Of a DNA stretch of 64,000 bases, positions 45,181-56,095 are shown piece by piece. The stretch covers positions 310,001 through 374,000 of the forward strand of contig NHNW01000019.1 of assembly GCA_002786025.1 (NCBI GenBank). The letters are read 5' to 3'. The first letter of the stretch is position 1. Every line of letters starts with the position of its first letter. The notes under the pieces were generated by a model. It made no database searches. It worked only from the letters and a program-made list of their open reading frames with translations, and had not been told where the DNA came from. The DNA comes from Zasmidium citrigriseum. Its lineage: Eukaryota; Ascomycota; Dothideomycetes; Mycosphaerellales; Mycosphaerellaceae. Position numbers and translations under genes: made by a program.

Positions 45181-47989
45181 GTAATTAACCTAGCTCCGAC
45201 GGCTCTTAATAGTAGTAGTATAAGCTCCGTAGTCGTAAATAAGCTTACTCTTAATATAGTTAGAGTATAAAGGTAGAGAGCGGTCGTAGGAGGTAGGATC
45301 CTCCTTATAATTAGTATATACTATTAACGGATCGCGGTAGACTTCGTAAATAAGAATACTATCTTATACCTCTAGGAGGCTAGAGATTCTTAAGCCGAAA
45401 TATTTCTAGTAGAGAAGGGTCTTATACTCCTATAGGCTTAGAGGTAGGATTATAGAAGGGAGTACCTATACGTCTAGCTATATAGCGTTTTCGTAGTCCG
45501 CGTAGATATATACTTACTCCTAGGTACGCGAAAGATCGCCGAATTGTTACTAGTATTATAGACTACGCTTAATAGTTTAGTACGCTCCTTTAGTACTATA
45601 TAATATAGTAATAGTATTAAGATACTAACTATCGAGTTTGTCTTTAATAGTTAGAGATAGCGAAAGCTCGTATCTAGTAGTAGTTATCTTAATACTAAAT
45701 AACGAGCCCTTATCGAATAGGCTATCTATCGAGAATTATTAGCGAAGGTTATAGGCTATATCTTTAAATTACGAACTCGACCTAGATTTATACGGAATCT
45801 ATAAGATTTCTATATAGGTAGTAAGTTATAGATTAAGTATAGACCTCGTAGTAATCTTCCTATAAAGAAGAGATATAATCTAGTAATATACTTCGACTAT
45901 ACGGTTCTATACGTCTTCTACGATACTCTTAATATAATTAATACTAGTTTAAGCGAAGACGTTAGAAACTCGAGGGACCTAGTATATTCTAGAGAGCCCG
46001 ATTAATAGAACCGAAATTATTATCTATTATAGGCGAAATAAGAGGCTATCCTACTTATAGTACGGCTCGTATATCGAAATACGTATTCTCGTAACGTCGC
46101 TCTTAGAACGAAAGTTAATAGATAGTAACTAAATAGAACCTTAAATACCGAGAGAAAGAAGGATAGAACATATAAAGACTAACTTAGTTATCGAGTCCTA
46201 CGATCCTAGTTCTATTAGACCTATAAGTAGTTAGAAAGGGTATATCTAAGCTTTTATAGTAGTAACGTATAGTATTAGTAAAGTTCCTATATAAGCTAAC
46301 GGACTTAATTAATCTCTACTAGCGAAAACTACTAGTCGATATAGAAGATTTCGACCTTAGACTTCTTATAGAGGTCTACCTTCTTTAAGTTATCTTTCTA
46401 CGTAAGCTATACGAAGGTTAACTAGCGCTTAATCGGAGATAACGTACTAATATTATACCTTTTCCTTATATACGGATACTTCTATATACTACTTTACGAA
46501 CTTCGAGTCTAATCTATAGGGTATAGGGACGTCTCGGTCTTACTTTTATACGACTTATATAGCTTTACTATATAAATTATTATAATACTTAGATCTTAGT
46601 AGATTAGACGTAGGCGTTAGAAAGATAGATCCTAGCTTAGCTAGCGGTAAAGCTTAGATACGAGTCTAATTAAGCTAGAGTTACTTAAAGGTAAGATAGT
46701 TAGTCCCCTTTATAGAGGTACTAATCTTATTATCGGGCGTACGCTAAAAGTTCTTATCGCTAGAGACTAGTTCGGATCTTAGCTAAGCCTTTATAGCCTT
46801 AAGGGTTTTCTTCTTCTTCTATATCCTTACTCTTACTTAAATAGTCTTTATCGACTATAGAATCTTTCCGTCCGTATTCTTTATAATCGCGTAGTAGCTC
46901 CTATTCTTATTAGTATATAATTTATACTAAGTAGTACTAGCTTTAGTAAACTCGTATTTCGAACTTTTATAGTAGTAATAATTATATTTCTCGGTAGTTT
47001 TCTTAATACTAGGTTACTCGTATATTAGTACTAACGGGGCGCTTATTAGTATAGTATCTTATATATTAACGTCGCCGTTAGCCGCGGCGTTAGCTATTAT
47101 AGCCGCTAGTACTAGGGCTTCTACGTAGTAGGCGGAGGATAATACGTAGGGCGAGATATACGGCGTTTATATTTATAGATTAGGCGATAAAAAAAGCATA
47201 TAAGGAAGGCGCTAGAATAGGCTAGAATTTCGCTAATCTACGCGTCGTATATAACGAGTACGTATAGGTAAATATTAGGGTTAGGATTAGAGGTTAAAGT
47301 AATAACTAAAGTATACTATTTCGATCTACCTCTTAACGAGCTAAATATTAAAGTAACGAGTCTACGTAACTTATTAATTTACCTACTTTTATAGAAGCGC
47401 GCGAGACGCGCGTATTAGTAGTAGACGTATATCTTATAGTTACGTAAGGGTAGAGGTAAACTAACCGTATTACTTAGGTATACCTAATACGTTATACGCC
47501 GTTATAGACTCGAGCTAGGGTAGGCCTAGATAGGTCGTTACGATTACTAATATTTTAATTAGAAGTTTATATAAAGACCTTTTATAGTAAACTTACTTTA
47601 AACTACTTTAAAAGTACTAGGCGCTAATACGGAGGATATCTCGCTTTAAAGCGTCTACTTTACTCTTAACTAAGGCTTACCTTTCTCTTCTAGATTATCT
47701 TCCTTTAAATAGCTATTATATAGGACTTAACTACTCTTACTTTTAGCCTAAACTATACTATATTCCTATTTTACCTCGCCTAGCCCCTATCTTATCGTTT
47801 ATTACTTTACTACTTCTCTAACTCCCTTCTTAGTTACTACTTTACTATATTCTAGACTCTCTTCTCTTCTCGTTACTATTAAAAAAGAGCTTATCGTCGC
47901 TCTTATTAGGCGATAATAGACTCGACGGCTTCTTTAGCTCGTCTCTACTCGTTCGCTTAATACCTTCTATACCCTCTATAACGGTAGCG

Positions 47990-48075
47990 GCGTTAGTACT
48001 AGCGGCCTCGTACTTAGTAGCCTCCCGTTTAGTAGCCTTCTATTTAGTAGCCTCTCGCTTAGTAGCCTCCCGCTT
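47990..48075. repeat. 15-bp minisatellite encoding (REATK)n on the minus strand
   Basis: About five copies of gtagcctcccgctta with variants. They read as Arg-Glu-Ala-Thr-Lys repeats on the minus strand. Confidence 0.82.
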
Positions 48076-48980
48076 AAGATAATAAGCTTTAATTATAGGG
48101 TCGTTTAGGACTACTTTTATACCTAGCTTAATTTACTTCTCGTTAATCTCCTACGCGTTAAGGTCTAGGTCCTTAATATCTAATATCTCTAATTTAGTAG
48201 GTAGGAATATCTTTAGTAGGCTATTAACCTACTCTAGATATAATTCTTTATAGCGCTTCTAAGCCTACTCGGCCTTCTCCTCCTTAGTTATAGGTAGTTT
48301 CTTAGTCTCTACTAGTAGCTTAGTCTATATAGAGCTTTAGCCTACTTTATTCTCCCCCCTAGTACTCTCGCCTTCCTTATTAGGCTCTAAAAGAAGTAAA
48401 GAGTAGAATAGAATAGGATCGATAATTAAACCCTTTATCTCTAAGTATCTTACCTCTTTATCTAAATCGATATTAGAATCTAGCTCGTTAGGATCGATAT
48501 TATCTAGAACGTCTAACTCTTCCTCGGTTAGCGGAGTAGTCTATCTACTATTAATCTAAACCTTCCTCTACTAATTATAAGTAGTATCGATTAACTACTA
48601 TATATATTTCTACTAGCTAGTATTATAGTCTAATACCTTCTCTTCGTCTTTAATCTAACGCGTACTCTCGGGTACTTATCTAGCTTATTATTACTTAAGC
48701 TACTCGATAAATTGCTTCGAGTTCTCCTTATACTCTTATAATATATCTATTACTTTATCTAGGAAGCGTCGTAATAAGTAGTAGTTATTATAGTAAATAT
48801 AACGGAGTTACTAGGACTTAACTTATATTATCTAAGGGTAGGCGAAGTTAGCTACGAGAATATAGTAGATATTATCGGACTCTACCTATTAGCGCTCCTT
48901 ATATAGCTAAAGAGTATAGTCGTACTAGGTATAGAAGAAGCGGCTTTAATTATCGAATAGCGATAGTATAGTAGAATCTA

Positions 48981-49190
48981 AAGGACTAAAGTAAGCTATA
49001 GTCTACTATTTTCGAGGACTAAAGTAAGCTATACTCTAAAACGAGGTATACTACTTTCGAGTACTAAAGTAAGCTATACTCTAAAACGAGGTATACTACT
49101 TTCGAGGACTAGAGTAAGCTATAGTCTAAAGCGTAGTATACTACCTTCGAGGACTAGAGTAAGCTATTATCTAAAGCGAGGTCTACTAAA
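48981..49190. repeat. 45-bp tandem repeat, nearly five copies
   Basis: Copies begin at about 48981 (short), 49016, 49061, 49106 and 49151. The consensus starts ggactaaagtaagctatact. The array lies at the right edge of the RIP island. Confidence 0.9.
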
Positions 49191-49340
49191 TATTAGGCGT
49201 AGTCGTAAAAGTTGTCCGCGGCTATACTAAAGGCTAGTGTAAGACGTAGTCTATTCTACGAAGTAGAGGATAGAAGTTAAAGGAAGAAGTAAAGTAAGTC
49301 TTACTCTTAAGTAACTAAAAGAGCTTAACTAGAGGGTCTA

Positions 49341-49748
49341 GGCAGTAACGCCCGCTCTAAAATGCAGTTAAAGGATGTCTAGAGCGTATGAAACGAAGGA
49401 GCAATCACATGCTGCGAAACGCGCCGGCGCAAAAACGGGAGGTCGTTTACTTATTAGAACTGCACGGCCCAGAATTGGTATTTATAGGTGTAGGCCACCG
49501 TAGCTCAACTGCGCCAATGAGGAATTGCGCCCTCGAGCGCACGTGCCCACTTTCTCCGCTCGGAGGCTAAGCGCCGGTCCGGACCGACTTTGGTGGGGCG
49601 ATTGGCTGAGAAGTGGGATGAACGCCGAACAGTCAGAACATGACTGCGACACATTGCAACACCAGTCACTCCTTAGCGCGAGACATATCACGACACACGC
49701 TCGTTCCGAAGCTGCTGGCGAATACAGAGAATCAACTTACTTTTCAGC
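49341..49748 (+). promoter_or_regulatory. Tryptophanyl-tRNA synthetase promoter region
   Basis: Normal composition resumes (CpA and TpG present). This 400-bp stretch between the RIP island and the ATG at 49749 is the presumed promoter and leader. No other gene is seen. Confidence 0.5.
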
Positions 49749-51275
49749 ATGGCGTCAGAGGCAGCAGGGGCTCCTCCAGCCGCCGAAAGTGCGATTGAGA
49801 AGAGCAAGACCGACATCCAGCAAATCGATCCTTACAACGTGTCGGGTGGTGTGGACGAGCATGGCAACGCCAAGGCGATCGACTATGACCGCCTCATAGA
49901 GGAGTTTGGAGTCCAGCCTCTGACGGAAGAGCATCTGAAGCGATTCGAGCAAGTGACAGGGAAGCCAGCACATCGATTAATGCGAAGAAAACTGTTCTTC
50001 TCCCACCGCGACTTCGACAAGATCCTCGACATCTACGAGAAGCATGGCAAGTTCATGCTCTACACTGGGCGTGGCCCGTCTAGCGGCAGCATGCATCTCG
50101 GCCACACCGTGCCATTCCTGTTCACAAAAGAGATTCAAGAGATGTTCGACGTACCGCTGGTGATCATGTTGACGGATGACGAGAAATACCTGTACACTCG
50201 CAACAAGAACAATGGCACACAAAAGAAGGGTGCGGCCGCTGAGGATTTCCTCGCCTTTGCCCACGAGAACATTAAGGATATCATTGCACTTGGCTTCGAT
50301 CCGAAGAAGACTTTCATCTTCACAGACTACGAATACATTGGCGGTCACTTCTACCGGAACACATCTGAGTTCGAATCACTGGTCACGATGAATCAAGCTA
50401 GGGGTGCCTTCGGCTTCGGTGACTCAACAAGCATCGGTCTCATCGCATACGGTGCCAAGCAGTGTGTGGCTGCCTTCCCATCATCCTATCCCGAGCTCTT
50501 CGGATACACGGACTACCGACCTCCAGACTTCGACCCATCAGGAATACGGCGGCACAAGGAGTTGTCCAAGATCCCCTGTCTCATCCCCTGCGCCATCGAC
50601 CAAGAGCCATACTTCCGAGTGCTGCGAGATCGGTGCGAACGAATGACGGACCCTCACCCCAAGACCTGCTTGATCCTTTCCAAATTCTTGACAGCACTTC
50701 AAGGGCCAGGCGGCAAGATGAGTGCCTCAGATGCCAATTCTGCCATCTTCATGTCTGATAAGCCGAACGAGATCAAGAACAAGATCAACAAGCATGCATT
50801 CTCAGGAGGTCGGGAATCACTCGAGGAACACCGCAAGCTTGGTGGCAACCCGGACGTCGATGTCGCTTACACCTACCTCTCTTACTTCCTCGAAGACGAT
50901 GCCGAGTTGGAGGATCTCGCACAGAAATACCGGAGCGGTGAGCTATTGACGGGCGAGATGAAAGCCCGGTGTATCAAGGAGCTGCAGAAGTTCGTGGCGG
51001 ACTTCCAGGAGCGGAGAGAGAAAGTCACCTATGAAGTCATGCGTTCATTCATGAAACCAAGAAAACTTGAGTTTCAGGGAAACCCGAACCCCACGCAACC
51101 CCAAACACAAGCGGCCGCCGAAGAGAAGGCGAATGGAGCAGCTGATGGAGAGAAGGCCGGTGGCAAAGATGGACGAGGCACCAAGGGCGAGCGCAAGGCA
51201 GCTAAGCTGGCTGAAAAGAAGGCAGAGAAGTTGGCTCAACGACAGAAGCCAGCGGAAGAGAACGCAGCGCAGTGA
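49749..51275 (+). CDS. WRS1: Cytosolic tryptophanyl-tRNA synthetase
   Basis: Single exon of 508 residues. Class I aminoacyl-tRNA synthetase of the eukaryotic TrpRS type, joining Trp to tRNA-Trp in the cytosol. TGRGPSSGSMHLGHTVPF holds the HIGH-like motif (His116 to His119). GGKMSASDAN holds KMSAS (Lys323). The long N-terminal region (IDPYNVSGGVDEHG) is typical of eukaryotic enzymes. The last 60 residues are Lys/Ala/Glu-rich and likely a charged flexible tail, longer than in yeast. No mitochondrial presequence is seen. The neighbour upstream is the RIP island. Confidence 0.96.
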   Translation: MASEAAGAPPAAESAIEKSKTDIQQIDPYNVSGGVDEHGNAKAIDYDRLIEEFGVQPLTEEHLKRFEQVTGKPAHRLMRRKLFFSHRDFDKILDIYEKHGKFMLYTGRGPSSGSMHLGHTVPFLFTKEIQEMFDVPLVIMLTDDEKYLYTRNKNNGTQKKGAAAEDFLAFAHENIKDIIALGFDPKKTFIFTDYEYIGGHFYRNTSEFESLVTMNQARGAFGFGDSTSIGLIAYGAKQCVAAFPSSYPELFGYTDYRPPDFDPSGIRRHKELSKIPCLIPCAIDQEPYFRVLRDRCERMTDPHPKTCLILSKFLTALQGPGGKMSASDANSAIFMSDKPNEIKNKINKHAFSGGRESLEEHRKLGGNPDVDVAYTYLSYFLEDDAELEDLAQKYRSGELLTGEMKARCIKELQKFVADFQERREKVTYEVMRSFMKPRKLEFQGNPNPTQPQTQAAAEEKANGAADGEKAGGKDGRGTKGERKAAKLAEKKAEKLAQRQKPAEENAAQ

Positions 51276-51747
51276 AGATTGCTGGCGCTTGACTGATAGA
51301 AGTAAACGCATGGCGAAACGAAAAAAGATACCCCAAAGGTTGCCTAGAAGCACTTTGACTCGTGTGCCTACATTATTTGCTTCTGCTCTATCTTACAGGA
51401 CAGTGTCCGTGACGACTCTGAACCATTCGACTGCTTCCACACTGCTGCAGTCGATCACGACTGGTCTCCATTCGTCCATTCAGCAGTGCGGCCCACTTTT
51501 CCTATAGACCTGCCATGTTGGGAAGCAGCTGAACCTCGACTTCCCGATGACACAACATTACACCACATACAACTGATGGAGCCAATGCCCACCAGAAATG
51601 CAAAGCCTCGGACAGGGTGGTGACCACGGAGATAAGTCACGCGGTGATTGGAGTTAATGCTTGATCCACACCTCTGCTCACAGTCTCCGACATCACATTT
51701 GGACACCTTCCTACACCGATGAGTTCCGCCCGGATAAAGAGAGCAAG
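51276..51747. other. Intergenic
   Basis: A 470-bp spacer between two plus-strand genes. No gene is supported. A missing first exon of the next gene could lie here, but I found no zinc-cluster coding sequence. Confidence 0.45.
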
Positions 51748-53190
51748 ATGACCTACAACGAGACGCAGTCTGATTCGTTGGAAGTCGATTGGCAGCAGAC
51801 GAACTCAACACAGAACGGCAAGGACTCAAGCGGTACACCAAAGGTGCCTCTAAAACGACGGAAGAAGCAGCTCGCATCTACTCGAGAAGTCGTCAAGAGA
51901 GACCGGAAAGTCATATCAGCAGACCGGCTGGTATTCTTCCAGACTCTGGCCCCTCACATGCTACATGGCCCGCGGCAAGATTCGTGGATCTCATACCTGC
52001 ACAGCGTAGCCGTGGCCAGGCAGCGATATCAAGCTCGCTTCCTTGAATTATTCTTCAGCAAAGACGGCTCTCGATTCTCCGGATTCGATTACATACTTCG
52101 GTCTGCTCCGAGTAGCCTGACATTGACTCACTCCCTCGACGCCATTTGTCTGGTTCATGTGGGCAATGCCAGTGGAGAACCAAGAATCCGAGAGGCAGCA
52201 CAAAGGACCTATGGCCTGGCCATCGCTACGCTCCGCTTTGAGCTCGGCGATCCAAAACGAAATCCATCATTATTGCTTGCCGCAATGTATCTCCTGTTAA
52301 TCTGCGAGCTCTTCTCAGATATCGCGAGTCCAGACGGAATGGGCGCACGCCGCCATGTTCGCGGAATGATGCAGATGCTGGAATATTTCAAACCAAGCCA
52401 GCTAGATGCAAGTGTCCGCACGCTGCTTGGAACACAACTGAATGGAGTCGCGACTTGGGATGCCATTTTCGAGCGAAAAGGGCTGCGCGGGTTCAAGAAC
52501 CTGCAAGAATCATTTTCAGACGGGGCGACGTTCAGTGCTGCAACAGACATCGTCTCAGTGGCTGTTCGGGTGCCTCTGGTGCTGGAGCACGCCGGCAAGA
52601 TTGGTCGAATGGGCTCCAAGGCATCTTTGGAATCTATACTGGAAGCCATCAACGACATCGTAGCCCTTGAGGGTGAGCTGCAAGATTCAATGACCGGGTG
52701 GTATCGCAGTATGGAAGGCGAGCCATATCGTGTAGCGGCCATCTCAGAGCTGCCAGAAACCAACGCTGGATTCTCCTACCCCGAAAGTGTGTTCCGCCAT
52801 GCATACATCTTCAAGAATGCATTCAGCGCTCCCAAGCAAAGAGGCTATTGGGTCCTACTCTTATGTCTCGTCCAAGGACATCTGAAACTCTGCGAAGCAC
52901 ATCCAGGACTCCTGATTCTCCAATCGAACAGCAACGACATCCAGAGACTCAACGCCAAAGCTTATGAGTACGCCGACAACCTTTGCATGTCCATGGCTTT
53001 CGATCTTCAGCCAGAGAATGGCTACGTTGCGCTAGCTTCGGCCATATTTCCGCTGCAGATCGCCATGCATTGGTATGGCAGGAAGGTGGACATTCCAAAG
53101 CTTGCATGGTGCCAGAAAGCTTTGAGAGTATTTCAGGCGGCAGGCCTGCAACCACCGTTCATGTCGAGCTGTGCACAGTACAGTCCTTGA
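51748..53190 (+). CDS. Fungal-specific transcription-factor-like protein without visible zinc cluster
   Basis: Single exon of 480 residues from the ATG at 51748. A basic stretch (KVPLKRRKKQLASTREVVKR) near residues 35-55 is a likely nuclear signal. The rest is all-helical and resembles the Fungal_trans_2 region: RQRYQARFLELFF, then LAAMYLLLICELF and an HVRGMMQMLEY segment, as in middle-homology regions of Zn2Cys6 regulators. No Cys6 cluster precedes it. It may be a DNA-binding-free member, or an exon with the cluster may be missed. No target genes can be inferred; the neighbours are housekeeping. Confidence 0.72.
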   Translation: MTYNETQSDSLEVDWQQTNSTQNGKDSSGTPKVPLKRRKKQLASTREVVKRDRKVISADRLVFFQTLAPHMLHGPRQDSWISYLHSVAVARQRYQARFLELFFSKDGSRFSGFDYILRSAPSSLTLTHSLDAICLVHVGNASGEPRIREAAQRTYGLAIATLRFELGDPKRNPSLLLAAMYLLLICELFSDIASPDGMGARRHVRGMMQMLEYFKPSQLDASVRTLLGTQLNGVATWDAIFERKGLRGFKNLQESFSDGATFSAATDIVSVAVRVPLVLEHAGKIGRMGSKASLESILEAINDIVALEGELQDSMTGWYRSMEGEPYRVAAISELPETNAGFSYPESVFRHAYIFKNAFSAPKQRGYWVLLLCLVQGHLKLCEAHPGLLILQSNSNDIQRLNAKAYEYADNLCMSMAFDLQPENGYVALASAIFPLQIAMHWYGRKVDIPKLAWCQKALRVFQAAGLQPPFMSSCAQYSP

Positions 53191-53497
53191 GTCACCATCC
53201 GAATCAAGAAGCCGTTCCGCTCGTGACACGATACCAGCATTGCACGTGAAAAGAGGCCTGAGGCCGCACCTGGCTGGTGCCTGCCGATGGGACATATAAA
53301 GGTCTGCTCGTTTCCTCTGCATTGGACTCTCTGATTCCTCTCAGACACAATCACTCCTGGTCGAACAAGAAATTGTCCGTGTCTCAGGATTTGTGTTGTC
53401 GCCCTCTTGTCCAACGATACCCCTCTTCGTCGTCCGACCAACAACTCACAAGCCCTCGAGCACACTTGTCTTCGAAGAACATCTAGTCACCAAGACC
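53191..53497 (+). promoter_or_regulatory. Promoter of the SIMPL-domain gene with TATA box
   Basis: catataaag at 53293-53301 lies about 200 bp before the ATG at 53498. A pyrimidine-rich leader follows. No other gene is seen. Confidence 0.5.
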
Positions 53498-54360
53498 ATG
53501 TCGAAAACTTCTCCATTCGAACTGACGGTCACAGGCCAGGCCGTGATCCCTCATCCAGCCGAACGAGCCCTGATCAACGTCACAGTATCAAGCACCGGCA
53601 CAAACAAACCCTCCGTCATCGACGAGGTCGTCACAGCAGCCAAACATGTCGAAAACATCCTCCAAGAAGTATCTCCGCAGGACGGCAGTCCCGAAGCCAA
53701 AGCAGCGTCTCCCCTGGCTCATTGGAACAAGACCTCCCTATCCTCCCGTTCTTGGATGCCCCGTGACGACAAGAATAACGAAGTGCCGCCTCAAAAGCAT
53801 AGCGCCAACGTGAAATTCGACATTCGCTTCAAGGAGTTCAAGGCACTGGGATCCTTTGGCACGAGAATCAGCTCTCTACCTCACGTGGCAGTGCAGGACA
53901 TTGACTGGATTCTCACGACCGCCACCGAGGAGTCTTATCGTCCTCAACTTCGACGAACTGCCGCCGCGGACGCCATGCGAGTGGCTAAAGACTACTGCGA
54001 GATCCTTGGCTGTACCAACCTGCGTCCCATTCAGTTGACGGTAAGATTTCCGTGAGACAATTTTATCGTTATGCTAATCTCTACTAGGAGAATAACTACC
54101 ACTCATACTCCGCACGCTCGTATCAGAAACAACACATAGCGATGCAGTCGCCGCGTGGATTCCAGGATCCTGGTAGTTATGAGAGGCCTGATGACCTGGA
54201 GTTCAAGCCGCAGGAGGTCAAGATGACCAAGAACATCAGCATCAAGTTTCATGCAGAGTAAGTTGAACTCTTTCTCTCTATACAAGTGTACATTGATCTC
54301 GGATGCTGATGTTTGACGACCAGCGCAATCGATGGTGGCAGCAGCGTCGCTACGAAGTGA
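53498..54360 (+). CDS. SIMPL (DUF541) domain protein
   Basis: Three exons: 53498-54040, 54088-54257 and 54324-54360. The introns of 47 and 66 nt are in phase and give 249 residues. FELTVTGQAVIPHPAERALINVTVSS at the N-terminus is the SIMPL/DUF541 start, where a GxG-like strand leads into a beta-alpha fold. The C-terminal half keeps the family pattern ending IKFHADAIDG. Bacterial relatives are periplasmic or membrane-linked. Fungal members lack a signal peptide here and their function is unknown. An insert of about 60 residues (DGSPEAKAASPLAHW) splits the first half. Confidence 0.78.
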
Positions 54361-54527
54361 ATAACAAGCAGCCGTTCATGAGGTCCAGTCCTCTGGGGTG
54401 GGAAATACTGAGTGTCTTTCGTGCACGATTAGATTGTCACAGCAAGTAATATACATTGAATTCAACGGCCTTCTCCATCCGCCTACATACAACCTCATGC
54501 TCCCTCCGTCTCTACGCTATGGATGCT

Positions 54528-56095
54528 CTAGCAAGAAGCGCCATCCGGCACACCCTCACAATCACTGCTAGCAGAGCCACCAGTAATGCTCACACCGCTC
54601 CAAGTCCAATCGCTGCAAGAAGCACAGAGAATGTAGATTTCCTCGGCATCATCTGTGACCGTGCCAGTAACATCAGAAATCGTGACATCCGTGATCGGGA
54701 CGCCGTCAGTTGGGGTGCCAGTTGGAGAACCGTTCTCGTAGTCCTGCCAAAAACGTTAGCAGTCGCCTCTCAGACAAGATGGGCGGCTCTCCTCTTACCT
54801 GCTCAATCACGATACCATAATCAGTAATACCAGAGAGCGTGATGCCGGTGTAGGTGATGTTCTTGACAGAGCCCGTAGCGTCGTAGACAGTCTTGATGCG
54901 GATACCGTTGGCCGAGTCGGAGATGGTCGTATCGGCGACATAGACGTTGGCGACGTCGTTGTCATCGCGGCCGCCGACGGAGCCGATTGAGACACCGTGG
55001 CCACCTGAGCAGCTGCCTCCAGTGAAGGAGATATCAGTGCCGGAGTTGATGGCGAGGCAGTCGTCCTGGTTCTTGACTGTGGCGCCAGAGATGTACACAC
55101 CGGTCGATGAGCCAACGTCTAAAGGGTAGAAAGTCAGCAGGTGTCTCAGACAGGCAATCGGATGGCTTGTGGACTTTACTCACCGAAGGCATCGGTGTTG
55201 TGGCCAAGAGCGTCACCGTCAGAGTTCTTCTCATCACCAGCAGAGTTATCGATCGTGACGTCCTTGACGTAAAGGTTCGTAGCTTCGTTGATAGAGAAGC
55301 ACTGGACGGGGTAGTTCTGGATGTTCAGGTTCTCGATCGTGGAATCGGTCATGTCATGGGCGTAGAAGAACTTGGGCTTGGTCTTGCCGCCGTTGGAGCC
55401 CTCGCCGTCCCACCATTTGGCACCTAAATATATATAAGAGAAGCTCGACGGTAGGTATGTCTATTGAACGCACCGTTGCCATCAATGACATGGCCTGAAG
55501 CACCAGTGATGGTAAGGCCGCTTCCAGAGAACCGGATCAATGGGCCTTCCCACTCAGCATACTCGAAGGTCGTAGTGCCCTCGAAGGAAACAGTGGTCCC
55601 ATCAGCAAGGTCGCTCATGTCGAGGGTAGTCTCAGCAGGGACGGTGATGCCAGAGAGCACAATCGTCGTGCACGAGGCCTTGCCAGCAACGGCAGAGTCG
55701 ACATCGGTGAAGGTGCAATCGGCAGAAGCGCTCACTGCAGCAGTGGAAGCAGAGGAGCTGGAGCTGGCCGCGGAGCTGCTGCTGTTCGATTTCTCGCTGG
55801 TAGCAATGGCCGTCGAAGTAGACTGAACAGAGCTTGCAGCAGCAGTGCCCGATGGGATGATGGCCGTACCGGATGGGACGATAGCTGTGCCAGATGGTAT
55901 GATGGGAGATCCAGTGCCAAGAGCAACGCTGCTGGTTGCATCGCTAGATGGGAAGCTGAAGGGGAAGGACTTGGGCTTGTGCTCATGCTCGTGGTGATCG
56001 TGACGTTCAATGTTCCACCATGGAGCTGGACGGGCAGCAACCAGGCCGGCGCCAGCGCCGAGAAGGAGTGAGGTGAGTGTCTTCTGGTAGACCAT
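54528..56095 (-). CDS. Secreted polygalacturonase (GH28) with Ser/Thr-rich N-terminal extension
   Basis: Four exons on the minus strand: 56095-55474, 55423-55184, 55118-54799 and 54743-54528. The introns of 50, 65 and 55 nt give 465 residues. A signal peptide ([21 protein letters not shown]) comes first. Next is a His-rich patch and about 90 residues of Ser/Ala/Thr with three IPSGTA-like repeats. The right-handed beta-helix follows with all four GH28 motifs: NTDAFD (across a splice), [17 protein letters not shown] and NGIRIKT. It cuts alpha-1,4-galacturonan in pectin outside the cell, probably as an endo enzyme. Fungal endo-enzymes are usually about 360-380 residues, so the extension is extra and likely O-glycosylated. 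A TATA-like atgtatatag (minus strand) lies near 56251-56260. Confidence 0.93.

Larger units (their letters stand above)
40500..48900 (-). pseudogene. Unidentified RIP-decayed coding region(s) of a second large element
   Basis: Long minus-strand stretches read as protein once TAG/TAA are taken as former Trp/Gln codons. Examples are acidic EEELDVLDNIDPNELDS near 48.5 kb, repeats of REATK near 48.03 kb, aromatic repeats near 45 kb, FSLVEI and WELYQYY-like helices near 46.3 kb, repeats of GENNN near 43.45 kb and NNG/NNS repeats near 41.3 kb. I could not match it to RT, DDE, tyrosine recombinase or helicase families. It may be one giant ORF or several. The composition matches the rest of the island, so it was repeated in the genome when RIP acted. 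Confidence 0.5.
31770..49340. repeat. RIP-mutated transposon island
   Basis: About 17.6 kb without any intact ORF. By eye I find only about twenty CpA or TpG dinucleotides in the whole block, while TpA is extremely common and CpG remains. This is the mark of repeat-induced point mutation (C to T in CpA on either strand). Decayed minus-strand coding can still be read, with W, Q and R codons turned into stops. The edges are sharp on both sides. Confidence 0.95.

Noticed and set aside
31770..49340. Centromere or mitochondrial insertion as the cause of the AT-rich block
   Set aside because: The dinucleotide pattern (loss of CpA/TpG with CpG kept) and readable Gypsy and Tc1/mariner domains explain it as RIPped transposons.
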